Part shown: in pieces, positions 53,175 through 62,127 of the stretch
Layout: each line of letters begins with the position of its first letter
Position numbering within the stretch: position 1 is the first letter of the stretch
Assembly: GCF_030954495.1 (NCBI RefSeq)
Contig: NZ_JAVHUW010000054.1
Location: forward strand, 16,600 to 80,599
Source of the DNA: Candidatus Desulfosporosinus nitrosoreducens
GTDB taxonomy: Bacteria; Bacillota; Desulfitobacteriia; Desulfitobacteriales; Desulfitobacteriaceae
Reading direction: 5' to 3'
Length of the DNA: 64,000 nt
The notes under the pieces: model-generated
The model's input: only the letters and a program-made list of their open reading frames with translations
The model's database searches: none
What the model was told of the DNA's origin: nothing
Made by a program: the position numbers and the translations under genes

Positions 53175-53975
53175 ATGGAAAAATCAAAGCTTATGGAAAT
53201 GCTGAAGAGTAATCCTAATGCCATAGTCTATATAAACAATCCTCCGGATGAGCTAAAGATCTTGGCCGTTAAAAACAATGGACTTACCTTAAAATATATT
53301 GAAAATCCAACGCGAGAGATGCAGGAGCTAGCCCTGGAAAACAATGGAGGAGCAATTCAATTTATTGATAATCCCACGGAAGAGATGATGCTGAAAGCTG
53401 TCCACGCTAGCTGGGTTAACTTAGAGTATCTTAAAAATCCCAGCGACGAGTTGATCAAATCAGCTCTCAAGCAAGCCGGCTGGGCTATTAAGTATGTAAA
53501 GAATCCCAGTGAGGAGTTGCAATTATTAGCCGTACGGAAAAATTACGATGCTATAAAGTTTATCAGTGAACCTTGCGAACGTGTCCAGGAAGAGGCTGTG
53601 CGAATTAGTTATGATGCCTTAAGATACATAAAGTCTCCCAGTTCTAATACAGAGCTTATAGCTATCAAGAACAATGAGCGGGCTGTTACTTTTATCAATG
53701 ATTTGGATAAAGATAAAATCCTGGCATTTTTGCAGGTCAATAGTTTAGTCCTTAACTATGTGATGAAAGAATTAAGCAAAGAGGATTGCGAACAAGTGTT
53801 AAAAGACGTATTATCCCGTGAGGATGTCGACGAAAAGTATGTAAGGGATTTTTTAAATTGCAGTAGCGATAAAGATAGCGGTCTTATGCCCGGCGACAAA
53901 ATGATGTTTATTTATAATTATGGAAGTAACAAGGCGAAAAAAATAGCTGTCGATGAAAAGCTGAAGATGCTGTAG
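53175..53975 (+). CDS. DUF4116-like repeat protein
   Basis: The 266-residue protein contains about seven tandem units of about 23 residues of the form LAVKNNGLTLKYIENPTxEM (about residues 10-180). Each has a short helix, an aromatic-Ile pair and a conserved NP(S/T) turn, resembling DUF4116-type repeats. A non-repeat C-terminal part of about 80 residues follows. Such repeat surfaces bind proteins. It leads a three-gene unit with an AAA ATPase 12 bases downstream and may be its substrate adaptor. Confidence 0.75.
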   Translation: MEKSKLMEMLKSNPNAIVYINNPPDELKILAVKNNGLTLKYIENPTREMQELALENNGGAIQFIDNPTEEMMLKAVHASWVNLEYLKNPSDELIKSALKQAGWAIKYVKNPSEELQLLAVRKNYDAIKFISEPCERVQEEAVRISYDALRYIKSPSSNTELIAIKNNERAVTFINDLDKDKILAFLQVNSLVLNYVMKELSKEDCEQVLKDVLSREDVDEKYVRDFLNCSSDKDSGLMPGDKMMFIYNYGSNKAKKIAVDEKLKML

Positions 53976-53987
53976 GAGTGAGCCATC

Positions 53988-55118
53988 ATGAATTTTACAG
54001 ACACCTTAAAAAGTGTTGACTTAATACTGGCGACGGGAGAAGTACCTTTAATCGTTGGGGAAAGCGGAATAGGAAAAACAGCGTTAGCTAAGGAGATTGC
54101 GCAAGAAAATCACTGGAGTTTAATTGTTATTAATGGGAATCTCCTTAAAGAAGGTGAAATCGGGGGTCTGCCAATGATAGAAGCTTATGCAGGCCCCCAT
54201 AATAAAGAAGGTCAGCTTGAAAAGAAAGCGACAGTCTACGCCGTTCATCATAAGCTCAGGGAAATTGATGAAGAAATAGCTCAGGGAAAAACGGTTCTTT
54301 TATTTATCGACGAGATCAACCGTTGTGAACATACGGTACAACAGGAGCTGATGAATTTAATTCTCAATCGAGAGATCAACGGCTACCAGTTACCTGCTGA
54401 TGTAAAAATATTAGCCGCCATGAATCCTTCCAGTAAATATGGTGCGGATTTTGACTACCAGGTTGTCGATATGGATGCCGCCCAGGAAAATAGATTTGTC
54501 TGGTTATATATGGAGCCTGATTATCATCAGTGGATCGCTTGGGCCCTAGAGGCCGGAATTGAGCAAAAGGTTATCGAGTTTATCTCCACCTTCCCCGATT
54601 ATTTGCATAAGCTTAACGAAGATGATCTCAGAGCAACTCCCAGGAGCTATGAGCGAATTTCCAGCAGTTATAAAATTTACCGGGAAAACAAAGATACCAT
54701 ACCCAGATCCGTGTTTTTAAATGTCGTCAAAGGGAATGTCGGGCGATTAATAGCCGAAGAGTTTGTGAGCTTTGTGGAATCCGATTATCCTTCACTTATA
54801 GCTTATGAGGACGTTTTTGCAGGAGATTCTCTCCCGGAATTGATCGGAGAACGAGTAAAAAAGGAAAGCCATACCAGGCTTTATCTAGCCGCCAGGAATA
54901 TTCTCAAAAGCTTAGAAGCAAACATCTCAAATGCTCGTGATGATTCAAGTTTTTATATTGACAGGCTGATTGAGTTTTTACAACTATATCCTGTGGATTT
55001 GAAGATAGGAATTATGCGCGATATTAAAAACAATTATCCTGAAGTATACAAACGGGCTATAGAGAAGGAAGCGTTTATCGAATCCTATTTTGAATCTTAT
55101 CGTTTAATCAGGCGATAA
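53988..55118 (+). CDS. MoxR-type AAA+ ATPase
   Basis: The 376-residue protein has Walker A GESGIGKTALA (about residues 24-34), Walker B LLFIDEINRC and a sensor-like AAMNPSSKYGADF, as in MoxR/RavA-type ATPases. MoxR proteins remodel or activate partners, usually with a VWA-domain protein, which is encoded three bases after this gene. GGAGTGA before the ATG and tight spacing on both sides support an operon. Confidence 0.88.
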   Translation: MNFTDTLKSVDLILATGEVPLIVGESGIGKTALAKEIAQENHWSLIVINGNLLKEGEIGGLPMIEAYAGPHNKEGQLEKKATVYAVHHKLREIDEEIAQGKTVLLFIDEINRCEHTVQQELMNLILNREINGYQLPADVKILAAMNPSSKYGADFDYQVVDMDAAQENRFVWLYMEPDYHQWIAWALEAGIEQKVIEFISTFPDYLHKLNEDDLRATPRSYERISSSYKIYRENKDTIPRSVFLNVVKGNVGRLIAEEFVSFVESDYPSLIAYEDVFAGDSLPELIGERVKKESHTRLYLAARNILKSLEANISNARDDSSFYIDRLIEFLQLYPVDLKIGIMRDIKNNYPEVYKRAIEKEAFIESYFESYRLIRR

Positions 55119-55121
55119 GCT

Positions 55122-56546
55122 ATGGAAAGTTGTTTTGCTAACCAGGTTAAAGAGCTCGGTGCAAAAGCGGAGCTGATTATTGAGCATTATTATAAAGCGA
55201 AACGCCGGGACGCTAATTCCCGCATAACTATACCTCAAGAGTTTAAAGAAGAGTTTTTTAGCCTTGTCGATAAAGTTAATCTAAGTCTTATGGAAGACAA
55301 AGATAATTTCTATGGCTATTTTTTGCTGCAGATGTCCAGAGAAATACGCTTTGACCTAAGCAGTCCCAGTGCAGTCAATTTTCAAGGCACTAAATATGTT
55401 ATCTATTTCAATCCGCTAATCTTTTTAAATCTTAACCTTAAACAAATGGAAAGTACCATTAAACATGAAATACTCCATATAGTATCTCTGCATTTAATAA
55501 GAGCCCAAGAGTTTAAGGCTGGCTACAGCACCTTAGCCGTCAATATGGCTATGAATATCGTCGTCAATACCTATTTGGATTATCTGCCGCCCTATGCGGT
55601 AACTTTAGAATGGGTAAATTTGAATTATTCTTTAAACCTTTTGCCTTTTAAACCCTTTGAATATTATGTCGAAGAGATTCAAACTGCCCTGGACCTATTG
55701 GCAGCAGATGAGGATGCGGCCGCTGATCCCGGAGATGAAACCGCTGACAGTGATCAAGAGGAAAAAATAGAAACCGCTTATGATCCCGAAAAAACCCATG
55801 ATATTTGGCAAGATTCCAAAGACAGCGATGAAAAGACGCTTCAGGAGTTTACCGAGAAGTTTATTGATAATGCCCAAAAGGGCAGCCTGCCGGGTTATTT
55901 AGAAAATATGATCGCTTCCCTTAGAAACAGCAAAGGTGAACTGCCTTGGAATCTATATCTTAAGAGGTTGATGGGAATTGTTGAAAGTAATAAAAAGAAG
56001 ACGATAACCAGAAGAAACAGAAGACAGCCCCAGCGCTTGGATTTAAGAGGGGAACTTAGGAGCCATAAAGCTCAAATCCTTGTTGCCCTCGATATCAGCG
56101 GCAGCATTAGTGATCAGGAATTTAATCAAGCCCTAAAAGAGGTGCTGGCTATTGTCAAAAATTATAACCAGGAAATTACGCTTATCGAATGTGACAGTGA
56201 AATCAGACGGGTGTATAAGGTCAAATCCGTAAAGGACATAAAAAGTCGCCTGAATACAAGAGGAGGCACCAAATTTACTCCGGTTTTCGAATATGCTAAT
56301 CACCATAAGGTCAATTTGTTAGTCTATTTTACGGATGGCAAAGGTGAGGATAAGCTTCTCACCATACCCAGGGGATATAAAACTTTATGGGTTATTTCCG
56401 GAAAGGGAGAGAAGCTGTCGTTACAAGAAGCTTACGGGGCAGTTAAAAACCTTAAAACTATTGTTGCCATTGATGAGACATTAAAAATGACGGATGTTCG
56501 AAGTGACGGGTATTCAATGAACGACCAGGAAAGTATGCATATTTAG
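55122..56546 (+). CDS. DUF2201-type metallopeptidase-like plus VWA protein
   Basis: The 474-residue protein has a zincin-like HEILH motif (TIKHEILHIVSLHL, about residues 110-123), an acidic linker (about 190-240) and a VWA domain with the MIDAS motif DISGSIS (about residue 325) followed by IECDSEIRR and FTDGKGED. This is the layout of the putative metallopeptidase/VWA-like DUF2201 proteins, usual partners of MoxR ATPases. It is third in the unit with the repeat protein and ATPase. Confidence 0.87.
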   Translation: MESCFANQVKELGAKAELIIEHYYKAKRRDANSRITIPQEFKEEFFSLVDKVNLSLMEDKDNFYGYFLLQMSREIRFDLSSPSAVNFQGTKYVIYFNPLIFLNLNLKQMESTIKHEILHIVSLHLIRAQEFKAGYSTLAVNMAMNIVVNTYLDYLPPYAVTLEWVNLNYSLNLLPFKPFEYYVEEIQTALDLLAADEDAAADPGDETADSDQEEKIETAYDPEKTHDIWQDSKDSDEKTLQEFTEKFIDNAQKGSLPGYLENMIASLRNSKGELPWNLYLKRLMGIVESNKKKTITRRNRRQPQRLDLRGELRSHKAQILVALDISGSISDQEFNQALKEVLAIVKNYNQEITLIECDSEIRRVYKVKSVKDIKSRLNTRGGTKFTPVFEYANHHKVNLLVYFTDGKGEDKLLTIPRGYKTLWVISGKGEKLSLQEAYGAVKNLKTIVAIDETLKMTDVRSDGYSMNDQESMHI

Positions 56547-56631
56547 CGCAGCCTCCGCAGAACAGATTGCTGTAAGAAAAAGTCCGAAAAGTATTCTCTG
56601 TATTGCCGGATGTATTTGTTTTGGTGGTGGA

Positions 56632-56667
56632 AAAAACCAGGTTTAAAGATTTTTTAACCTGGTTTTT
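56632..56667 (+). terminator. Terminator after the MoxR-VWA module
   Basis: A 12-bp stem AAAAACCAGGTT-AACCTGGTTTTT encloses a short loop and carries a T-rich 3' side. Confidence 0.8.
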
Positions 56668-56712
56668 ACATTTAGTTAGCCGTTAGCTAACAATGTTTTA
56701 GTATTATATTTT

Positions 56713-56838
56713 TGTGAGGCTTTTCGTTTTCTATCCACTCATGAAATATTAGATGCTAAACTCGAACACCAAATCAGTTTGGGTGAAAATGAATTAGAGA
56801 AAGAGAATCATTATACCTTTCAGTTGACGGAAGCCTAA
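56713..56838 (+). pseudogene. Coding-like 3' scrap
   Basis: An open frame of 41 codons ends at TAA 56836 and reads like real protein (THEILDAKLEHQISLGENE, then HYTFQLTEA). It has no start codon or ribosome site and lies between a terminator and the PHP gene. It is probably the tail of a lost gene, but chance cannot be excluded. Confidence 0.35.
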
Positions 56839-56884
56839 TATTGAATTGATTAACTTTTATTATAACTAAAAAAGGGTGATGAAA

Positions 56885-57643
56885 ATGGATTTATTGGTTG
56901 ATTTGCATACACATACAATATCAAGCGGTCATGCTTATAGTACTATTACGGAGAATGCACTTGCAGCTTCGCACAAAGGTCTAAAATTATTAGGGATGAC
57001 AGATCACGGACCCAGTATGCCGGGCGCTCCTGATATTTACCATTTTGGGAATTTGTCAATAATCCCCAAAGAACTATTCGGTGTAAAAATATTACCGGGC
57101 GTTGAAGCTAATATCGTTAATTATGAGGGGGAATTAGATATACCTTATAATTATTTGGCCCAAATGGAACTGGTCCTGGTCGGGCTCCATGAACTATGTT
57201 ACCCGGGCGGGACATGTGAACAAAATACCCAAGCTTATATCAAAGCTATGACAAACCCATATACAGATATGATGGTTCATCCCGGACGACCGGATTTTCA
57301 ATTAGACCTTGAGCGAATAGCTTACAAATCAGCGCAGTTAAACCTGCCCGTTGAGGTTAACAACAGTTCACTTTCGACAATCGCTAAAAAGGATGAAGCA
57401 AAATCGAATTGCCATGATTTTGCCGGTTATATGGCTAAATATAAAGCCCCGGTCATTTTGGGGAGTGATGCGCATTTTTGGGACCGGGTCGGAGAATTTA
57501 GTGAGGCCATTGCCTTGATTCGTGAAGTGGGAATAGAGGAACATCAGATTCTTAATACATCACCTGAACGAATACTGAATTACTTGGCAATGCGCCGAAG
57601 ACAACGCCGGAGTCTCTCCAAGGCTCCCTTAAACATTGCTTAG
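56885..57643 (+). CDS. PHP-domain phosphatase-like hydrolase
   Basis: The 252-residue protein matches the YcdX-type PHP family: DLHTHTISSGHAYSTITENA at the start, MTDHGP, LPGVEANI, VLVGLH and a late SDAHFWDRVGEF, which bind the trinuclear metal centre. Enzymes of this kind hydrolyse phosphoesters. The ATG at 56885 after AAAGGGTGAT is chosen. Terminator at 57660. Confidence 0.9.
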   Translation: MDLLVDLHTHTISSGHAYSTITENALAASHKGLKLLGMTDHGPSMPGAPDIYHFGNLSIIPKELFGVKILPGVEANIVNYEGELDIPYNYLAQMELVLVGLHELCYPGGTCEQNTQAYIKAMTNPYTDMMVHPGRPDFQLDLERIAYKSAQLNLPVEVNNSSLSTIAKKDEAKSNCHDFAGYMAKYKAPVILGSDAHFWDRVGEFSEAIALIREVGIEEHQILNTSPERILNYLAMRRRQRRSLSKAPLNIA

Positions 57644-57659
57644 GGTTTAAGGAATTTAA

Positions 57660-57705
57660 CAACAGAAAGCCCTGGAACATGTAAATGTTTCGGGGCTTTC
57701 TGTTG
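57660..57705 (+). terminator. Terminator after PHP gene
   Basis: CAACAGAAAGCCC pairs with GGGCTTTCTGTTG, with a further ACAT-ATGT pair inside. Confidence 0.8.
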
Positions 57706-57885
57706 TGGTAAATTATAGGTTCCAGATTTTTAGAGTCATTAATTTTGCAGTAAGCAAAAGTTAACAGATAGCAATTATTATAAAAGGATAATCAAATATT
57801 CCCGGCAATTCAGCCTCGTGAGGATGTTATCCAGCCAAATAAATGTTAGAATCAAATTAAGCTGAAATTTTAAGGGAGATGTGCC

Positions 57886-58947
57886 ATGCGACAAGTTAAT
57901 GTTTTCTATCTTAATGAAGGAGAGATCCTTGCGCACCCTATTTTAGACGCTAACGGTAGAATATTGTTAACTTCCGGAGTGAAGTTGACAAATTTATATA
58001 TCCACAAATTGCAAGTATTGGGAGTTGATACTGTACTTATTGAGGATGACCGATTAGACGATGTCGCGATACAGATGGCAATTACGCCAAGAACTAAGGA
58101 GTCTGCTTATAAGGCAGTTAAAGGAGTAAGATATTGCATTGAAACAAATCGCTTAATTCGTTCCAATGAACTAAAAGATATGTTGAAACGGATGATATCG
58201 GATTTATTAAGCTTTGAGGGAATATTAGGGTATATCTCTGACTTTCGGGGATATGATGATTTTATGTTCCATCATTCGGTGAACACAACAATTTTCGCCT
58301 TGGTTTTAGGCATGGCTAATAAATATAGCGAAGCAAAGCTTCTGGAGTTAGGGCTTGGAGTTCTCATGCATGATGTAGGAAAAGTTAAAATTCCTAACGT
58401 ATTGTTGAATAAACTAGAAAAACTTACGGATGAAGAATTCACAGAAATAAAGCAGCATTCTAAATATGGGTTCGAGATCTTGCGAAAGATCGATGACTTT
58501 GGATTGATTTCCGCTCATGTAGCCCTCCAACATCATGAGAGATGGGATGGCAGCGGCTATCCTAGAGGATTGAAGGGAACAGCAATACATGAGTACGCCA
58601 GACTTGCCGCTCTTTCAGACGTTTATGAAGCTTTAACCAGTAAAAGAGTATATCGCGATGCGATTCAGCCCTATCAAGCCTACGAGTACATAACAGGTCA
58701 TTCGGGCATTCTTTTCGAGCCCAGTCTTATAAATATCCTTTCGACGCGAATTGCTATTTACCCTGAAGGGTCCGGAGTTATTCTTAATAATGGCATGTAT
58801 GGCAATGTTGTTAAACAAAACGTAGGATATCCCGATCGCCCACATGTCAGAATGTTTTACCAGGCTGATGAACTACTCCAGCCCCCCGTTGACTATAACC
58901 TCATGGAACATCCTTCCTTGTTAATCACTGGGTCGGAGAACCGTTAA
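57886..58947 (+). CDS. HD-GYP domain protein (c-di-GMP phosphodiesterase)
   Basis: The 353-residue protein has an N-terminal part (about 1-130) unlike any I can name and an HD-GYP domain (about 140-300) with LMHDVGKVKI and HHERWDGSGYPRGLKG, including the GYP triplet. It should degrade c-di-GMP. AAGGGAGATG is the ribosome site. A small C-terminal beta-rich part follows. The gene is monocistronic. Confidence 0.92.
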   Translation: MRQVNVFYLNEGEILAHPILDANGRILLTSGVKLTNLYIHKLQVLGVDTVLIEDDRLDDVAIQMAITPRTKESAYKAVKGVRYCIETNRLIRSNELKDMLKRMISDLLSFEGILGYISDFRGYDDFMFHHSVNTTIFALVLGMANKYSEAKLLELGLGVLMHDVGKVKIPNVLLNKLEKLTDEEFTEIKQHSKYGFEILRKIDDFGLISAHVALQHHERWDGSGYPRGLKGTAIHEYARLAALSDVYEALTSKRVYRDAIQPYQAYEYITGHSGILFEPSLINILSTRIAIYPEGSGVILNNGMYGNVVKQNVGYPDRPHVRMFYQADELLQPPVDYNLMEHPSLLITGSENR

Positions 58948-59024
58948 TATTAAGCAATGGCCACGATACTGAGGTGAAATTATGATAACTGGAGACTTGA
59001 TGAGTGAGATGGAAGTAAAAATGA

Positions 59025-59061
59025 AAAATAGCCAGAACGTTATATTACGTCTGGCTATTTT
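59025..59061 (+). terminator. Terminator after HD-GYP gene
   Basis: AAAATAGCCAG and CTGGCTATTTT form an 11-bp stem with an ACG-CGT inner pair. The remaining 59062-59320 has no gene. Confidence 0.8.
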
Positions 59062-59320
59062 CTTTAGTGTGCCCACATAGTGATCAACTGAATTGCCTCT
59101 CCCCGGTACTTTTGCTAATACTGAAAGAGGTTATCTTCCGGCTATAATTATCGCTGGCTTTGGGAACACTGACAGGAATGTAATACTATTTTTTCTGAAA
59201 ATATGCGGGCTTGATATTCATAAAGATTCAACTCATTGATGCAAGGCTTGGAATTATAAGTTAGTTAAACAAGCACTATATAAAACATTTTTAAATAACA
59301 AGGCAGGAGGGAGTGATGGC

Positions 59321-59644
59321 ATGTTAATCGTTACCACCGAAAACATTAAAGGATGCAAAATAATAGATGTCAAAGGCCAGGTATTTGGCGTTGTCGTTCG
59401 CAGCCGGGGATTGGGCGGGAATATTGTAGCCGGGCTGCGCAGTCTTGTCGGCGGGGAAATCCATGAATATACAGCGCTACTCGAAGACACGCGTAAACAA
59501 GCGGTAGACCGTTTAGTAAAGAATGCCCAAGCTATGGGGGCAAACGCAGTCGTTATGATGAGATTTGATTCCAGCGAAATCGGAAAAAACATGAGTGAAA
59601 TTGTAGCTTTTGGGACTGCGGTTGTAGTGGAGAAAGAAGCCTAA
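59321..59644 (+). CDS. YbjQ/UPF0145 family protein
   Basis: The 107-residue protein matches the YbjQ family of small pentameric proteins thought to bind heavy metals: GQVFGVVVRSRGLGGNIVAGLRSLVGGEI, then a C-terminal GANAVVMMRFDSSEIG. Function is unproved. GGAGGGAGTG before the ATG. A small membrane protein follows one base later, so they are coupled. Confidence 0.9.
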   Translation: MLIVTTENIKGCKIIDVKGQVFGVVVRSRGLGGNIVAGLRSLVGGEIHEYTALLEDTRKQAVDRLVKNAQAMGANAVVMMRFDSSEIGKNMSEIVAFGTAVVVEKEA

Positions 59645-59645
59645 G

Positions 59646-59903
59646 ATGAAATGGGCATTGGGGATTTATCTTTTAATAGATGCTGGGATAATCATTATCG
59701 CAATCTTTTCATGGTTAATTTGGGATAAACGTTATCGAAAGAATCAAGGAACCTCTATACCCCAAGGATACGTTGCCACGGATGAGGTATTCATTGACCC
59801 GGTTGATGGTAAGAAATACAAAGTCTATTATGAACCGACAACTGGAGACAGGTTTTACCAAGAAGTTAACTATCTGCCGGAAGGGTTGAGGGGTGAGAAG
59901 TGA
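59646..59903 (+). CDS. Small single-span membrane protein
   Basis: The 85-residue protein has one strong membrane helix (residues 4-25, LGIYLLIDAGIIIIAIFSWLIW) followed by a soluble tail with YKVYYEPTTGDRFYQ. It is of no known family. It is translationally coupled to the YbjQ gene, so it may anchor it. Confidence 0.75.
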   Translation: MKWALGIYLLIDAGIIIIAIFSWLIWDKRYRKNQGTSIPQGYVATDEVFIDPVDGKKYKVYYEPTTGDRFYQEVNYLPEGLRGEK

Positions 59904-59933
59904 AAAACCGGGATAAACCCGGTGAGTGAGCTG

Positions 59934-60128
59934 TTATTTGCCTCTGTGCTTCGCTTTGGCCTTGAGAGTTGCAATCTTACGTTTCTTTGTGGCCAGTTCT
60001 TCCCGCTGTAATTTTGCTTGAATATGCCTTTCCACTTTACGGCTTTTCAAATTCTCTTTGATAGCCTCTTGTGAATAGGTCGAGGTCCCTTTTGCCTGAA
60101 TTCTCTCGGGCTGTGTAATTAAGTGAAA
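59934..60128 (-). pseudogene. Basic small protein, start codon not found
   Basis: An open frame of 65 codons ends at 59934 and encodes a Lys/Arg-rich peptide (REELATKKRKIATLKAKAKH) with clear codon structure (AEL-type helices). No ATG, GTG or TTG is found at its head before an upstream stop at 60129, so it starts at ATT, is frameshifted, or is a remnant. A + strand terminator (60145-60171) lies just upstream. Confidence 0.4.
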
Positions 60129-60144
60129 CTAAAACGGGGAAATT

Positions 60145-60171
60145 ATCCTGCAAGCAAATGCAGGATTTTTT
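60145..60171 (+). terminator. Terminator
   Basis: ATCCTGCA-AGCAAA-TGCAGGAT plus TTTTT; it could end the YbjQ transcript. From here to 60320 is AT-rich leader with no gene. Confidence 0.75.
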
Positions 60172-60324
60172 ATTATGGAGGTGGTATGATCTAAACAAAT
60201 AATGAGACTTAATACTTTTTTAATAGTTTAATAAGGATTTTATAACCTTTATTGTTTAAACTGTTCCTGTGACAAGTTTTAGATAATGAATAGCCGAAAA
60301 TAAAGCATCATTTGGGAGTTTATG

Positions 60325-61026
60325 ATGAGCCAGAAAATTCTTGTTGTCGATGACGAACTTAATATTACGGACGTCTGTAAAAAATATTTAGAGCGAGAAG
60401 GCTATCAGGTAATAGTGGCCTCCAATGGAGAAGAGGCGATTGAAAAATGGCAAAAAGAGCACCCCGACCTGATTGTGCTTGACTTGATGATGCCCAGAAA
60501 AAATGGATGGGAAGTGTGTCAGCAGATACGAGATACTGATGACGTGCCAGTTATCATGCTCACGGCCCGGGGAGAGGAAATGGATAGACTTTTTGGTTTA
60601 ACCATTGGCGCCGATGATTATCTCACGAAACCTTTCAGCCCTAGAGAGCTTGTCTTAAGGATAAAGAGCATATTCCGCAGAGTTAATAAGGGAAACAATA
60701 GCTCTGCACTACCTGAAAATAAGCTGATTTATAATTCCCTGGCAATAAACGCTGAAACCAGAACGGCAACTGTCAGAGGGAAACTTATTGAGCTAACTGT
60801 CAAAGAGTTTGACTTGTTATGGCTTTTGGCCAGTCATCCGGATCAGGTATTTTCGCGCAACCACCTGCTCAATCAGATCTGGGGTGTCGATTATTTTGGG
60901 GATACTACAACCGTAACCGTTCATATTCGCAAACTGCGTGAAAAGATCGAAGAAATCCCCTCTCAGCCCAAATACATAAAAACTGTTTGGGGAATTGGCT
61001 ACAAGTTTGAAGGACGTGACAATTAA
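60325..61026 (+). CDS. OmpR-family response regulator
   Basis: The 233-residue protein has a receiver domain (VVDDELNITD, phospho-Asp in VLDLMMPRKNG near residue 53, KPF) and a C-terminal winged-helix (LTVKEFDLLWLLASHPDQVFSRNHLLNQIWG...TVTVHIRKLREKIE). It overlaps the histidine-kinase start by one base, so they are coupled. Targets unknown; the molybdopterin oxidoreductase gene just downstream is an obvious candidate. Confidence 0.95.
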   Translation: MSQKILVVDDELNITDVCKKYLEREGYQVIVASNGEEAIEKWQKEHPDLIVLDLMMPRKNGWEVCQQIRDTDDVPVIMLTARGEEMDRLFGLTIGADDYLTKPFSPRELVLRIKSIFRRVNKGNNSSALPENKLIYNSLAINAETRTATVRGKLIELTVKEFDLLWLLASHPDQVFSRNHLLNQIWGVDYFGDTTTVTVHIRKLREKIEEIPSQPKYIKTVWGIGYKFEGRDN

Positions 61027-62081
61027 TGAGACTTAGGACGCATCTTCTTACGGCAAACGGAAGCAGCATAGCTTTTATCCTTATTTGCCTGTCAATCAGT
61101 TATTATAAAATGCTGCTCTCTTTAGACCAGATAGTTTTCTTAACGTTTGTGGCACTTATTGCCGGAGTTATTTCTTTTTTTGTGCATGTAATCATGACCC
61201 GGCCTATTGAAAAAGCTATAGGGCTTATTACTTTTGAGTCAGCAGAGATAGCAGCCGGTGATTTTAAAGGAAAGGTACCTCTGATCGGCCCGCTTGAATT
61301 CAGACAATTAGCTTTACAATTTAATGAAATGAGCGGCAAGCTCAACGAAAGCTTCACTAAACTTCAACAATCAGAAACTTCCCGCCGGGAATTGGTTGCT
61401 AATATCTCCCATGATCTAAGGACTCCTTTGGCTTCAATTCAATCGTTTGTCGAAGCTTTGCAAGATGATATTGTCAAGGACAAAGAGACTTTTGAACGAT
61501 ATTTAAACACCATAAGACTGGAAACCAAAAGGCTTGGTGTGTTAATCGAGGATTTGTTTCAATTGTCCAGGATGGAATTAGGAACAGAAATTGTTCACCT
61601 GCAGCCTTATTTTCTTGACGATCTCATTATTGAGACACTAGAAAATTACCAGTTGAGGCTTGACGATTCAAAATGTGAAGTTTCCGTAGACATCCCGGAA
61701 AAGATGAAGAAAGTTTATATTGACCCGGATAAATTAAAAAGAGTGTTCATCAACTTGATTGAAAATGCCCTGCGTTATTCTCCGGCCGGAGGCTTAATCA
61801 AAATCACCGTTCAGGATCAGGAGCCTGAATACTGTAAGGTTGTAATTACCGATCAAGGGGAAGGAATCAGCGGCAACGAACTAAGCCATATTTTTGACAG
61901 GTTTTATCGTGTCGAAAAATCCAGAGACAGGCAGTATGGAGGGACGGGGTTAGGGTTAGCCATCGCTAAATCTATTGTTGAACTGCACGGCGGTCAAATC
62001 GGCGTTGAAAGTACTGTTGGCATTGGCAGTTCCTTTTGGTTCACGCTACCTAAACATAATCTTCTGGAAAAAATAAATTAA
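61026..62081 (+). CDS. Sensor histidine kinase
   Basis: The 351-residue protein has two membrane segments (about residues 15-55) with almost no outer loop, a HAMP region, the H-box NISHDLRTPLASIQ (His near residue 130), the N-box NLIENALRYSP, and G-boxes DQGEGISG and GGTGLGLAIAK. It is the partner of the upstream regulator. Confidence 0.95.
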   Translation: MRLRTHLLTANGSSIAFILICLSISYYKMLLSLDQIVFLTFVALIAGVISFFVHVIMTRPIEKAIGLITFESAEIAAGDFKGKVPLIGPLEFRQLALQFNEMSGKLNESFTKLQQSETSRRELVANISHDLRTPLASIQSFVEALQDDIVKDKETFERYLNTIRLETKRLGVLIEDLFQLSRMELGTEIVHLQPYFLDDLIIETLENYQLRLDDSKCEVSVDIPEKMKKVYIDPDKLKRVFINLIENALRYSPAGGLIKITVQDQEPEYCKVVITDQGEGISGNELSHIFDRFYRVEKSRDRQYGGTGLGLAIAKSIVELHGGQIGVESTVGIGSSFWFTLPKHNLLEKIN

Positions 62082-62127
62082 CTGGGGCTTACTAATCCTT
62101 GTTAATGGCCAAGAAAGGCTGAATTGA

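Noticed and set aside
58982..59080. 32-codon frame with a good GAGGTGA site after the HD-GYP gene
   Set aside because: It runs through the transcription terminator at 59025-59061, so the frame is more likely accidental.
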